From contig JANHCV010000007.1 in NCBI GenBank assembly GCA_025594325.1, positions 248,001 through 312,000 on the forward strand: a stretch of DNA of 64,000 nt, given 5' to 3'. The notes below the pieces were generated by a model. That model was not told where the DNA came from and made no database searches. It saw nothing but the letters and a program-made list of their open reading frames with translations. This document shows, one piece after another, positions 31,722 to 43,507 of the stretch. The translations under genes and the position numbers were made by a program. The number at the start of each line of letters is the position of its first letter. Within the stretch, counting starts at the first letter, position 1. The DNA comes from Blastocladiella emersonii ATCC 22665. Taxonomy: Eukaryota > Blastocladiomycota > Blastocladiomycetes > Blastocladiales > Blastocladiaceae.

Positions 31722-33537
31722 TCACACTTGTTGTTGCGGTCCGCCACCCGCGGCACCGCCACCGCTGCCGCCGCCGGGAGACGTGAGCGACCGGTGGTGG
31801 TGATGGCGGATCCCGAGCGCCGGCGACGACGAGCTGATGGAGCTGGCCGACGAGCCCGACGACGCGGGCGACGCGACGCCGCTCGCCATGCTCTGCCTCA
31901 GCTGCCGGCGCGACCGCGCGAGGAGCGCGTGGCTGGCGGGCGCGCTGGTGCGCCGGCTCGACGCGACGATCATGGTCGTGTGCCGCGAGAGCCGGTGGTT
32001 GTGCGGGCGCGTGGGCAGCGCAGCGAGCGGGTACGACGCGGGCGGCGCGGGCGCGAGCGGGGCGAGCTCGGCCGGGTCCTCGGCAGCAGCAGCGGGGACC
32101 GCCGGCTCGAGGTCGCGCTCTCCGACGAGGCTGTACGACGCGAGCAGCGACGCGGGCGCTGCGGCGCACGGGACGGCTGCCGGAATGGTGACGACGGGCG
32201 CGGTCTCGGTGCGCAGGCGGCGCGGGAACGTGTGCGTGACTGGCGCGGGCCACGGCGCGAGCTCATCGTCGTCGTCATCGCCGTCGCGGCCCGCGCGGCC
32301 CGCGTCGTCGAAGCTGCGGCGCGCGGGGACGTGCCAGTCGTCGACGTCCCACCGCGCGCCGCTCGGCCCGCTGCCGGCAGCCGCGTGGGACATGGTGCGG
32401 TGCCGGCGCGGCGCCGGTCCACCCGCTCCATCCGCCGCGGCGGCCGCCGACCCGCGGTGCCGGTCCGAGAAGTGGACCCAGGTCGTGCGCGCGCGGCGGA
32501 GCGAGTGGCCACGACTCGGACCATGGTGGCCGTGGAGGTGGTGGTGGCGGCGGACGCCGGCCATCTCGTCCTCGAGCGACCACGACTGGCGGCAGACGGG
32601 GCACGAGATGGGTGCGAGGCGTCCGGGCGGGGCGCGGAGGACCGACTCGAGCCACGGGCGCAGGCACCGGTCGTGGAAGTCGTGGGCGCACGGCAGCTCG
32701 CGGATCCGGTCGCCCGGCGCGTAGTCGTCGAGGCAGATGGAGCACGTCGTGCGCGTGGTGCTGGTCAGCGCGCCGGCGGGCGCCGCCGGTGCCGCGACGG
32801 GGTCTGGGTCCGCGGCGGGCGCGACGGTGAGTGTAGGGGACGAGGGCCGCGGGCCGAGCATGTCCTCGTCGTCGGGCACCGGGACGTGCGTCGGGTCGCG
32901 CGCGACGGCCATGGGTTCCAGGGCAATCAGCTCGGCGCCGTCGTCGTCGCCATCATCGTCGTCTTCCCCCAGAATCACGAACGGCGACTCGGCCGCGCGG
33001 GCCGGCGTCGCCACTGACGGAACGGGCGTGTGCGTAGCCGGGGTGCGGCGCGCGGCCTCGCGCAGCTCGACAATCTCGGGCCCGCCGTCGGGGATGTGGC
33101 GCGCCATGGCGTCGACCTGGTCCGAGTCGCCCATGGCGATGACCACGGACGTGACGGACGTCGGGTCGAACGGGAACACAGGGAACTTTTCCGAGTGCTG
33201 CAGCAGGCGACGCAGGTGCCGCCGCGTGCGGTACCGCTGCCACCGCGTGCGGACCGCGGGGATCTGGGGCGGGAGTGAGGGGAATCAGTTGGGCGATCAC
33301 GGCGTCGCGGCGGTCGACCACGGGCGTGCGTACCAGGACAGCGAGCGACCAGTGGCCCAGCACGCCCAGAATCATGCCGCCAAACAGGATCGTAAAGATG
33401 CTACGCGCGTGCGGGCAGCGGGGCGTGAGTCGCCCGCGATGATGACGGCGAGACGCTCGGACGTACTAGGCGAGCACGGTGCCGATATCGACGCCGCTGC
33501 TCGAGCCCGAGCCCATGAGCGGGTCGCTCGAGCCCAT
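31722..33537 (-). CDS. Membrane-anchored RING-H2 E3 ubiquitin ligase
   Basis: Three exons: 33537-33467, 33400-33334 and 33263-31722 (559 residues). Introns are 66 bp (GTACGT to CGTAG) and 70 bp (GTACGC to CCCAG). A single membrane span is built across exons 1 and 2 (TVLAY + IFTILFGGMILGVLGHWSL, about 20-47), then basic IPAVRTRWQRYRTRRHLRR. An acidic stretch EDDDDGDDDG precedes the RING-H2 at about 220-270: CSICLDDYAPGD, LPCAHDFHDRCLRPWL, CPVC, with the expected Cys3-His2-Cys3 order. A spacer of about 16 residues in the second half is slightly long. The tail is disordered and Ala/Ser/His-rich. Typical role: ubiquitination at endomembranes. It lacks the PA domain of Goliath/RNF13-type proteins. 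Confidence 0.82.
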
Positions 33538-34016
33538 AGTCGCTGCTGATACGCGTGGGTTGCGTCGCGGGAGAGCGGGCGGGTCGTGTCGTCGGCGCGG
33601 GATCGCGGGTCGCGGCAGCGTGCGTGTAGCGGTGCGTGGGAGCCGTTGCAGCGGGCCGTATGCGAGACGGCGGTACAGCTGTAGAGCGAACGGCTGGGGC
33701 GAGGCGGAAGCGAGAAAGTCGAAGAGAGGGGACGGCGGGCGGGGGAGCGCGAGCCGCGGGCCGAGGCCCCGACGGAACGCGTTGCGCAGGCGGCCACGAC
33801 ACGCGTCGCTCATCACCTCTCACCTCACCTCACCTCACCTCCCGCCGGCTTCCGGCGCTGCGCATCGGCCGATCGAGCGGGTCTTCTGCAACAAGAGGGG
33901 GAGAGTATATAGCAAACAGAAAATACGAGTGTAGGTTGCGCGCGCGAGAAGTCCCGCGCACGCGGGTGAGCGAGAGGAACGACAGCAGCACGCCTCGCCG
34001 CCGCCGGCCGCAGGTT
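33538..34016. other. Intergenic region with CACCT microsatellite
   Basis: 479 bp between the RING gene start and the channel gene stop. It contains four tandem CACCT units at about 33821-33840, about 290 bp upstream of the RING gene ATG. Otherwise nothing supported. Confidence 0.5.
33821..33840. repeat. CACCT microsatellite (four units)
   Basis: Four direct CACCT units upstream of the RING-H2 gene (AGGTG on its sense strand). Function unknown. Confidence 0.7.
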
Positions 34017-36790
34017 CTAGTCCTCTTCTGGCACCGTGAGGGTCGGTCTGCTCTTGCGCGCGTCGTCGCCGGACGCTCGCCTCGTCTGGACGCCCGACTG
34101 CGGCGGGCTGGCCATGCCCATGGTCGACCCCATCTCCTCCATGATGACGCTGGGCATGGCCGTGAGGTTGGTCGCGCCGCCGACGCCGAGGAGCCCGGAC
34201 GTGGTGCCGCTGCCGCCGCTCGGCGCCAGGACGCCCGCGCTGCTGGACATGGACTGGGTGCCGTCACGCATCCCCATGGGCATGGGCGGCGGGCCGCCGT
34301 CGCGCATGAGGTCGTCGTCGTCGTCGTCGTACGGCGCCGTGACGAGCGGCGCGGCGTTGGCGGCCGGGTCGCTGGTGCGGCGGCCGCGGCCGAGCGTGCC
34401 GACGTACCGCACGCCGTCGTCGACGGGCTTGACGCGCTGCTCGTGGTTGTTGACCGAGAACCGCGACCCGGACGCGGCCGACTTGCGCCGCTTCTCGAGC
34501 TTGATCTGCTCGATGCGCTTGTGGTCCTCCTCGTCCATGACAAAGTACCCGAACGACGGGCGGCGGCCGCCCGCGCCGTTGTTCCCGCCGCCGCCGCCGT
34601 TGCGGCCCGTGGTCCCGCCGCCGCTGCTGCCCATGGACATGGTCCCGTTGGCGCCGTCGGGCCGCATCGCGGTCGCGACCGACAGGCTGCCGCGCTCGGA
34701 CGTGGACCCGCTGCGTGGGCCACCGCCGCCGCCGCCCGCGCCGCCGGGCGAGATCTCGAACAGGTCAAAGTCGTCGGTCGACTTCTTGCGCTGCGAGCGC
34801 TGCTGCTTCTCGAGCTGCTTCTGGTACGCGTCCTTGGTGGCGGCGAGCACCTTGTTGGCGTCCTCGGGGTAGTTGGCGCACGCCTGGTCGTAGTCGTCCT
34901 TGGACAGCACGTACACGTCGCAGTTGCACACGGCAATGGCCGACGCCTCGCACACGTTGCCGAGGATCAGCATGTACTCGCCGAAATAGCTGCCCTCGAC
35001 CATGGAGCTGATGGGTTTGGACTCGTCGTGGTTGAGCACGTCGACGCGGCCCTGGACCACGAAGAACATCTCCTTGCCAATCTCGCCGCGGTGGACAATG
35101 TACGTGTCGGCGGTGAAGAAGTTGATGCGCATGGCGATCGACAGCATGCGGCGGAACCCGAGCGACGTGTTGCGGAAGATGGGCGCCTTCTCGATGATGT
35201 CCTCGTTGACGCTCAGGGCCACCTCGGCGCGGAAGTTGGACGGCAGGTCGTTGAACACGTTGATCACGTCGATGCCCTTGTTGCGCTCCCACGTGTACTC
35301 GTACCAGCCCGTGACGCGCTTCTGCATGTCCTTGTCCATGTTCTGGTCCAGCATGTACTGCTTGATGGCCTCGACCTTTTGCCGGTACGCGACACGCCGC
35401 GAGTCGAGGTTGGACAGCGACGAGGCGATCGTACCGGACACGTAGCCGTACAGGAACACGCCCGTGATCATGCAGATGATGGACCAGATTCGCTCGCGGT
35501 CGTTGGTCGCGTGCACGTCGCCGTAGCCTACACGATCGGTCGTTAGCGTGATTCTCGCGCGTCTCCGATAGCAAAGAAAGGCGTACCCGTGGTGGTCATC
35601 GTCATCACGGTCCAGTACAGGGCGTAGACGTACATGGACAGGCGGTCCGAGAAGTCGGGGTTCTGGTTCGGGTCCGTGGCCCAGGACGGGGTGACGCACT
35701 GGTCGGGGCACGCCAGCACGTACCAGATGCACGTGCACCAGTGGGTGATGAGGGTGATGTAGATGGTGAACTTGTACATCTGGAACACGGCCTGCGCGTT
35801 GAGCCGCTTCTCCTCCTTGTGGAACCACCAGAGCAGCTTGAAGGTGCGCATGAGCTTGTGCAGGCGCACAATCGAGAGGAAGTAGAGCACCTCGCCGGGG
35901 ACCGCCGAGTTGCTCCACGACAGCGCGATCAGGTCAAAGGGGAGGTTGGTGAACAGGTCAAACGAGAACTCCCACGACCGCATGTAGTGCATGGCCATCT
36001 CCTTGGGGAAGATGACGTAGAACCCGCGGTCGAGGTAGCTGACGTGGAACTTGATGAAGATGTCGATGAGGTAGATGACGTCGAGCGCGTACTGCACGAT
36101 GAACGAGCCCGTGAACAGGTACCGGAACGCGGCAATGAACGGGATCGTGATGCCGTTGGTCACGGCGACGAGCACCATGAAGTAGTCCCACCACGTCAGG
36201 AACGGCTCGCCCGGGATCAGGTAGAACTTGAGCAGCTTCTGCCACAGGTCCTGCCACGTCAGCCCGCCAAACAGGCCGCCGCCGCCCTGGTTGCCGGCGA
36301 TGAACAGGTCGTTGTCGGGGCCATCGGCGAGCCGGCTCGACCGCCCACCGGCGCCGTTCCGCTTTCGCGTGGACTGGGTCGAGCCGGACCCGCTGCTGCC
36401 CCCCATTCGGGCCAGCGCGCGCGCGTCGGCCATGGGACGCGCTGGAGAGACGTGGTACCGCGGCGGTCGGTCTTGCCGGGAGGAAGACGACGGGGTCGGT
36501 GGGCGAGAGCGACGTGCAGAGGAAGGTGTACCGGCGCCGGCGAGGAGGTCAGCGTCGTCACGGTCGCCGCGTCGTCCAGCAGCAGTTGGCCCGAGTGCAG
36601 GTGCAGGATCGTCGTCGGGATCGTCGGGATCGTCGTCGTCGTCGGGCGAGTCCGAGTCGTCGCCGTCACGCGTGAAGAAGCCGAGGCGGCGGCCGGTCTC
36701 GGAGAAGAAGTGGACGGTCTCGGAGAGGAGCGGGGTGCGCGAGTAGGCCGCGGCGGCGGCGGCCGAGGTGGTTTCGAGTAGGCGCTGCAA
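34017..36790 (-). CDS. Voltage-gated-like K+ channel with cyclic-nucleotide-binding-like domain
   Basis: Two exons: 36790-35587 and 35527-34017 (904 residues). The 59-bp intron (GTACGC to GTAG) splits the selectivity filter: TMTTTG|YGDVHATNDRERIW. The N-terminal 190 residues are disordered with an Asp run. Six spans follow: S1 in WWDYFMVLVAVTNGITIPF, S2-S3 in FIVQYALDVIYLIDIFIKFH, a sparsely charged S4 (SIVRLHKLMRTFKLLWWF), S5 around YKFTIYITLITHWCTCIWYV, then the TTTGYGD pore and S6 (IICMITGVFLYGYVSGTIAS). A C-linker and CNBD-like fold follow at about 440-640 (YIVHRGEIGKEMFFVVQGRV, SYFGEYMLILGN). The phosphate-binding Arg of the CNBD is not where expected (VCEASA). The tail is Gly-rich. GYGD predicts K+ selectivity. 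Related to HCN/EAG/CNG channels. Confidence 0.88.
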
Positions 36791-37776
36791 TGGGACGGCC
36801 GTCGCGACGGCGCGAGGGGGAGTAGTAGGAGGTCGGGGATGGTGGTGTCGCGGGTGCTCGGGCTCGGGCTCGCTCGATCCAGCGGGCGGGCGAGAGCGCG
36901 AACGCGAACGGGGTTACGGGTGGTGGTGACGAGGAGGAGGCGTCGGCGCGGCAGCGGGCATGAGGGCACGGCGCAGCGCGGCGAACAGCAGTACGTCGAG
37001 ATGTAGTTGTGGTTCTAGACGCGGGCGAGAGGTGAGATCCGATCGATCGACAGCGGGGTCCCGAGCGCGGTGCGCGAGCATACATGAGGCAGCGGCGACG
37101 TAGGTCGGCAGCATAGCACACGATCACAGCAGCTGCATCGATGGCGAAGCGAGTCGGAAGGCGGTGACGGTGCTCAGAGTCGGCGTGGCGGCGGCGTGCG
37201 GGGGGAGGCAGTGCATGCAAAGCGCGTCGGAGCGCGGCACGGTCGGGTCGGGTCGGTCGCGGGTCGGCGTGCAGAGTGGCGGGCGGCGAGCGGCTGCGAG
37301 ACACTTGCACGGACTGTGGGGCACCCGCGCGCGCACGCAGGGGGGAGGCGATCCGGTCCGGGAGAGGGCGAGAGACGCGTCGCGCGACGCGTTCGGCGCG
37401 GGCAGGTGAGATCACCTGAGCGTCTCCCGTCTCGCGCGCGCGTCTCGCGCGCGCGTCTCACGCGTCTCACGGTGCGGCGTTACGCGTTTCGCGTTCAAAG
37501 TGTGGCGCACGAAACGTGTTCTGTTCTGGTCGGTGCCTGGAAGCGAGCGCTGAACCTGAAACGCGGACCACCGACCAAGTCATGAAGAGGAAAACGGATC
37601 ATGTTTGAAGACAAGAGGGCGGAGGGCGTGACCAGTCAAGCCCTCCCGCGTGTTGTGCGGCATGACGTGGCAGCCGGCGGCGTATGGACAGGAGAATGAA
37701 TGAATACAGCAGGAGGTGATGGTGATATCGGAGAGCGTCTTGTGGTGGTGGTGGTGGTGTTGGAGGAGAACCAGAC
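36791..37776. other. Channel promoter region
   Basis: 986 bp between the channel start and the stop of the inhibitor gene. No supported ORF. A dense GAGACG cluster with a palindrome at 37372-37470 is the notable feature. Confidence 0.5.
37372..37470 (-). promoter_or_regulatory. GAGACGCG cluster with CAGGTGA/TCACCTG palindrome
   Basis: On the minus strand, GAGACG recurs at least five times within about 50 bp, separated by CGCGCG runs, and includes one ACGCGT. A palindrome of 7-bp arms with a 2-nt centre lies at 37403-37418. It sits about 600 bp upstream of the channel ATG. Regulator unknown; ACGCGT resembles the MluI cell-cycle box. Confidence 0.45.
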
Positions 37777-38289
37777 TTAGAACTCGTCAATGGCGTTGAT
37801 GCCGACGGCGGCGGCGCCCGACTTCTCCATGGTGTGGACCTCGGCGTCGTTCTCGACAGCCATGACGCCGAGCTTGGCGTTCTGGAGCGCGCCGAGGCGC
37901 TGTGCGACGTCGGCGGGAACCGAGACGGCGACCGCGTCGATGATCGAGTACTCGTACTTGACCTTGGCGCCGGCGGCGGTCAGGGCCTTGACGAGGTCGG
38001 CGCCCTGCACGTACGCGCCCGAGCCGGAAGCCGACTCCTGGATGGCCGCGGGCGACCCGCCGGCCGTCAGCGCGCGCGTCAGCTCGTCGGCGGTCAGGGT
38101 GCGGGCGCCCGCCTTGGGCCCGGTCGCCGACTCGATGCCGGCGCCCGGCTTGTAGTAGGACACGATCACGTCGACCATGCCGTTGGCGTTGGGCTTGGCG
38201 CCGAGCGGCTGCGGCGACGCGGTGGCCGACGGCGACAGCAGCGCGGCGACGGCGAGCAGCGCGAGGACGAGGGCGGCAATGAAGCGCAT
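37777..38289 (-). CDS. Secreted peptidase-inhibitor I9-like protein
   Basis: 170 residues. MRFIAALVLALLAVAALLSP is a signal peptide. The mature protein ends in an inhibitor-I9 / subtilisin-prodomain-like block (about 105-150): AKVKYEYSIIDAVAVSVPAD, VAQRLGAL, GVMAVENDAEVHTM, the usual beta-alpha-beta pattern in which the strand ends insert near a protease active site. It stands alone, with no subtilase domain following, as in yeast proteinase B inhibitor, but unlike that cytosolic protein it has a signal peptide. No Cys. Likely controls a secreted or vacuolar subtilisin-like protease. Divergent from LYS2 across 444 bp. Confidence 0.75.
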   Translation of the reverse strand: MRFIAALVLALLAVAALLSPSATASPQPLGAKPNANGMVDVIVSYYKPGAGIESATGPKAGARTLTADELTRALTAGGSPAAIQESASGSGAYVQGADLVKALTAAGAKVKYEYSIIDAVAVSVPADVAQRLGALQNAKLGVMAVENDAEVHTMEKSGAAAVGINAIDEF

Positions 38290-38733
38290 GGTGGGTGGGC
38301 TACCGAGGATGGGGCGAGGTCAATCCGGGGTCCATGGTGGCTCGCAGCTGGGAGGCAGAATTACATTGCAGGGAGTGGGTGATGTGGATGGCACGCGCAG
38401 CGTGGACTGATGGATGGGCGGGGGAGAGCGGGCTGCAGACCGAAGCCGCGAGATGGATCGCCCGCCAAAGTGGCTGGGCCGCCCCGCACGTGCGTGGCGC
38501 CCGATCGTATCAGCACGTGCGCAGATGCATCTCGCGCCGCGTTTCATCTTATCGCGAGGCGCGCGCGTCTCCCACTGCCAAGTCGCGACTCACGCCTTGT
38601 GAAAGCCGCTCGCGCCGGATGATGATGGATCTGCTCTCGGCGATCAAGCCGGGCGCCGAGCGAGCAGTCACTCAAATAGGCTGACCGCCCGCCCACTCCG
38701 CGACCACCACAGCTCACCCACTCTGCCTCTGCG
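38290..38733. other. Divergent promoter region (inhibitor gene and LYS2)
   Basis: 444 bp between two divergent starts. No ORF or RNA gene seen. No convincing TATA box found for either gene. Confidence 0.45.
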
Positions 38734-41700
38734 ATGCCACACGGATCCGCCATGACCGCCGCTCCGACCACGACTGCTACCAGCACCCCACCCGCCGCCG
38801 CGGCCGCCGCCAAGACGCGCGCCCGCACGCGCACGCGGTCCGCGACGGGCGGCACCAACGACGTCGCCCTGCTCGACCGGTGGCGCGAGCGGCTGCGCGA
38901 CCTGACGGAGCTGCAGCTGCCGACCGACTACCCGCGCACCACGCCGCTGCGCATCGTCGAGGCCGACGAGCAGCGCGAGCTGCCCATCGCCACCACCCTC
39001 GCCATCCTGCAGCTGTCGCTCCAGTGGCAGGCCGAGCGCATGGCGCGCGGTTCGTCGGGCGACGAGACCGAGACCGACCTCGACGTGGTGTCGCCGTTCC
39101 AGGTCCTGCTCGGCGCCTTTGCCGTGCTGCTGCACCGGTACACGGGCGAGGAGGACGTCAGCGTCGGGTCGTCGAGCATCGACGGCGAGCCCGTGGTCCT
39201 GCGCCTGCGCGTGCGCCCCGACGACTCGTTCAAGCAGGTCGTCGAGCGCGTGTGCGACGTGGAGCGCGAGGCCCTGCACGACCCGGTCCCCTTCACGCGC
39301 CTCGCCTCGGCCGTCGCCTCGTCGTCCGCCTCGGCCAGCGACGGGTACCGCCCCGCGCTCTTCAAGGTCCGCTTCTTCAACATGCCCGACACCACGGCCG
39401 CGACGCTGGCCGCCGAGGGCACCGCCACCGACCTGACCATCTTCATCAGCACGTCGCCGTCGCTGCGCCGCCTGCTGCCCATCCACGTCCGCATCGCCTA
39501 CAACACGTGCCTGTACGCGCCCCAGCGCATCCGCGACATGGCCGACCAGCTCCTCCTCATCCTCGACGCGGCGCTGCGCCACCCGGACTCGCCCGTCGCC
39601 GCCATCGACCTCGTCACGCCCGGCATGCGCCCGCGCCTCCCCGACCCGCGCGCCGACCTCGGCTGGGACCAGTGGCACGGCGCCATCCACGACATCTTCT
39701 CGCGCAACGCGCGTGCGCATCCGGACCGCACGTGTGCCGTCGAGCGCACCGCCAAGGGCGGCATCGAGCGCGTGTTCAGCTACCGCCACATCCTCGAGGC
39801 GAGTAACGCCGTCGCCCACTACCTCCTCGCCCAGGGCGTGCAGCGCGAGGACGTCGTCATGCTCTACTCGTACCGCGGCGTCGACCTCATGGTCGCCATC
39901 ATGGGCGTGCTCAAGGCCGGATGCACTTTCTCGGTCATTGGTACGCCTTTCTCTCGTTGCTCGACCTTCCCGGACATCGACTAACTCGTACCGCCATCAT
40001 AGACCCGGCCTATCCACCGCAGCGCCAGATCATCTACCTGAGCGTGGCGCGCCCGCGCGCGCTCATCGTGCTGTCGCACGCCGGCACCCTGGACCCGGCC
40101 GTCCGCGCCTACGTGTCGAGCGAGCTCGACGTGGTGTGCGAGATCCCGGACCTGGCGCTCGGCGACAACGGCGTCCTCACCTCGTCGTGCCTGGCGCCGC
40201 ACCTCGCCGACGGCGCGCGCGACCCGGCCGTCGTCGTCGGGCCCGACTCGATCGGCACCCTGTCCTTTACCTCGGGCAGCACGGGCATCCCCAAGGGCGT
40301 GCGCGGCCGCCACTTTTCGCTGACCCACTTCTACCCGTGGATGCAGGCGCGGTTCGCGTTGTCGGAAACCGACCGGTTTACGATGCTGTCGGGGATCGCA
40401 CACGACCCGATCCAGCGCGACATCTTCACGCCGCTGTTCCTCGGCGCGTCCCTGTACGTGCCGACGGCCGAGGATATCGGGACCCCGGGCCAGCTCGCGC
40501 AGTGGATGGCCGACCACGCCGTGACCGTCACGCACCTGACGCCCGCCATGGGCCAGCTACTGACGGCGTGCGCGGCCACGTTGGCGCCGATCCCGTCGCT
40601 GCGCGCGGCGTTTTTCGTCGGCGACATCCTGACCAAGCGCGACGTGGCGCGCCTGCAGCACCTCGCGCCCAACTGCACCACCGTCAACATGTACGGGACC
40701 ACCGAGACCCAGCGCGCCGTCAGCTACCTCGCGGTCCCGCCGCGCGCCACCGACCCCGAGGCGCTCGCCGAGTGCAAGGACGTGCTCCCCGCGGGCCAGG
40801 GCATGCACCACGTCCAGCTGCTCGTCGTCAACGCCCGCGGCAACCAGTGTGGGGTGGGTGAGGTCGGCGAGCTCTACGTCCGCTCGTCGGGACTCGCCGA
40901 GGGGTACCTCGGGCTGCCCGACGCGACCCACGCCAAGTTCCTGCCCAACCCGTTCGGCAATTCGGGGGAGGTCGCCGACCCGCAGACGCTCGCGGCGGCG
41001 CCGTACGTCACGGGCGACGGCAGCCTGCCGTACTTCCGCGGCGCGCGCGACCGCATGTACCGCACGGGCGACCTCGGGCGGTACCGGCCCGACGGGCAGG
41101 TCGAGTGCTCGGGCCGCGCCGACGACCAGGTCAAGATCCGCGGGTTCCGCATCGAGCTCGGCGAGATCGACATGTACCTGAGCCAGCACCCGGCGGTCCG
41201 CGAGAACGTGACGCTCGTCCGCCGCGACAAGGACGAGGAGCAGACGCTCGTGTCGTACCTGGTCCTGCACGACGAGGCGGCCGAGGACGGCGCGCCTGTC
41301 GCCGCCGGTAGCCGCGTCCGGTACGCGGTCCCCGCGTCGTACGCCGAGACGGCCAAGGCGATCCGCGAGTTCCTGCGGTCCAAGCTCCCCGCGTACGCGG
41401 TCCCCGCCGTCCTGTGCCCGCTCCGCCACCTCCCGCTCACGCCCAACGGCAAGATCGACAAGAACGCGCTGCCGTACCCGGACACGTCGGTCCTCGTCGC
41501 GTCGCAGCCGCCCGCGCAGCACGACACGGAGCTGTCGGCCGTCGCCGCCCAGCTGCGCGACCTGTGGGCCGCGCTGCTCGGGGTGCCCGCGGCGTCGATC
41601 GCGCCCACCGATAACTTTTTCGAGATCGGCGGCCACTCGGTCCTCGCGACGCGACTCACGCTGCAGGTCCGCCGCCACTTTGGGGTTGCTGACGCCCCGC

Positions 41701-43313
41701 TCGCGCTCGTCTTCGACCACCCGGTGCTGGGCGACATGGCCGAGCACGTCGATGCGCTCATGTCCGTCCTCGGCCCCGCCAACGCGCCGTCGCCCGCCGC
41801 GACCGGCGCCGGCGCCGAGTTCAACTACGCGGCCGAGGCCGTGCTCCCCGACGACATCGCGGTCCCCGCCGCCTCGGCGTCGATCCCGACGGCGCGCCCG
41901 CGCCACGTCCTCGTCACGGGTGCGACCGGGTTTCTCGGCGCCTTCATCGTGGCGCAGCTCGTCGACCGTGCGCGCGCGCTCGACCCCGAGTCGACGGGCG
42001 CCGACTTCACCGTGACGTGCGTCGCGCGCGCGGGCTCGGACGCCGACGCGCTCGCCCGCGTCACGCGCAACCTGCAGCACCACGTGTGCTGGTCCCCGCG
42101 CATGGCGCCGCACGTGCGCGCGGTCGCGGGCGACCTGGCCCTGCCGCGGTGGGGGCTCAGCGAGGCGACGTGGGGCGAGCTCGCGGCGAGCGTCGACGCG
42201 ATCGTGCATAACGGCGCCATGGTCCACTGGGTGTACCCGTACGCCAAGCTCGCGCCGGCCAACGTCGCGGGCACCGTCGGGGCGCTCCGGCTCGCGGTCG
42301 CGGGGGAGAAGGTCAAGCCCGTCCACTTTGTCTCGTCGACGTCGGTCCTCGACACGCCGCACTACGCGGCGCTCGGCGCCGCCGTCGCCGAGGACGACGC
42401 GCTCGCCGGGTCGCGCACGGGCCTGCGGTCCGGGTACGCGCAGACCAAGTGGGTCGCAGAGCGTCTGTGCGCGGCGGCCGCCGACCGCGGCGTCCCCGTC
42501 ACGGTGGTCCGCCCGGGTTACATTGTCGGGCACTCAGCGTCGGGCGTCACCAACGCCGACGACTTTTTGTGGCGTCTCGTCAAGGGATGCATCGAGCTCG
42601 GCCAGGTCCCCGATATCCGCAACGCCGTCAACATGTGCCCCGTCGACTACGTCGCCGAGTGCGTCGTCGCGCTGGTCCTTGGCGACCACCACGCCGCCAA
42701 CGCTGACGCTATTGAGTCGGGCGCCAGCAGCCCGACGTCCGAGACCCACAGCGACGCCGACCTGGCGGACGCTGCGCCCGCGTGGTCCGCGTCGGCGCAC
42801 CCCGTCTACGGCCGCGTCTACCACACGTACAACGGCGAGAACTTCCGGTTCTCGGACCTCCTCGCCGGCTCGCTCGCGCCCGCGTGGCCCGTCGCGACGT
42901 GCGCGTACCTCGCGTGGCGCTCAGCCCTCCTCACCTACACGCTGCAGGAGGAAGAGTCGGCGCTATACCCGCTCCTCCACTTTGTCCTCGACGACCTGCC
43001 CACATCGACCCGCGCGCCAGCTCTCGACGACGCGCATACGTTCGCGGTCCTGACCCGCTGGCGCGCAGAGTGCCGCCGCGCCGCCCGCCGGTCGGCTGGC
43101 GGTGTGTCGTTGCCGGACGTCGCGGCGCCCTCGATGCGCGACGGCGTGCCCCGCGCGCTCGCGTACCTCGTCGCCGCCGGGTTCCTCCCGAAGCCTACCG
43201 TAGCCGAGGCGGCTGCTGGGTGGCCCAAGGTCGCGGACGAGGTGCTGCTCGCGATCGAGAAGTCGGGCGCGGCCGGGTCGCGCACGTCGGCGGCCACAGC
43301 GGCCAAGGTGTAA
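38734..43313 (+). CDS. LYS2: L-2-aminoadipate reductase (Lys2)
   Basis: Two exons: 38734-39940 and 40003-43313 (1505 residues; yeast Lys2 is about 1390). The 62-bp intron (GTACGC to ATAG, CTAAC branch site) joins SVI|DPAYPPQRQIIYL. Domains: an N-terminal condensation-like part, an adenylation domain with the P-loop SFTSGSTGIPKGV at about 490, TTETQRAVSYLA, YRTGDLGRYRPDGQVE and KIRGFRIELGEID, and a carrier-protein Ser in FFEIGGHSVLATRL at about 945. The reductase has NADPH motif VTGATGFLGAF at about 1040 and catalytic YAQTK at about 1213. It reduces alpha-aminoadipate to its semialdehyde after adenylation and thioester formation, once a phosphopantetheinyl transferase has loaded the Ser. This step defines fungal lysine synthesis. 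All key residues are present. Met7 is an alternative start. Confidence 0.96.
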
Positions 43314-43486
43314 TGAGTTTGTTGATGATTGGATGAATGAACTATAGCTTTGTATTCAACGACGTCTTTCAGGCCTGCTCGCGGGAGTGATGCGAGCCCC
43401 GATGCGACCCAGCCGCGCTGACGTTTCGTGTGGCGCCGCCTTTGAGCCGAACGTCGGAGTCCACTACTCCTCCCTCGCCGACTGCC

Positions 43487-43507
43487 ATGAAACGCTCACT
43501 TCCATGA
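43487..43507 (+). promoter_or_regulatory. Upstream ORF MKRSLP overlapping the B' start (ATGA)
   Basis: A six-codon ORF whose TGA overlaps the main ATG (43504) as ATGA, identical in layout to those at 4950 (minus) and 45790. Conserved even though the downstream gene is frameshifted. Confidence 0.6.

Noticed and set aside
33636-35546. 636-codon plus-strand ORF opposite the channel gene
   Set aside because: Antisense shadow of the CNBD and tail exons; no domain signs and low-complexity Ala/Arg/Val content.
40557-42533. 658-codon minus-strand ORF opposite LYS2
   Set aside because: Antisense shadow of the adenylation and reductase domains of LYS2, where the sense frame is unambiguous.
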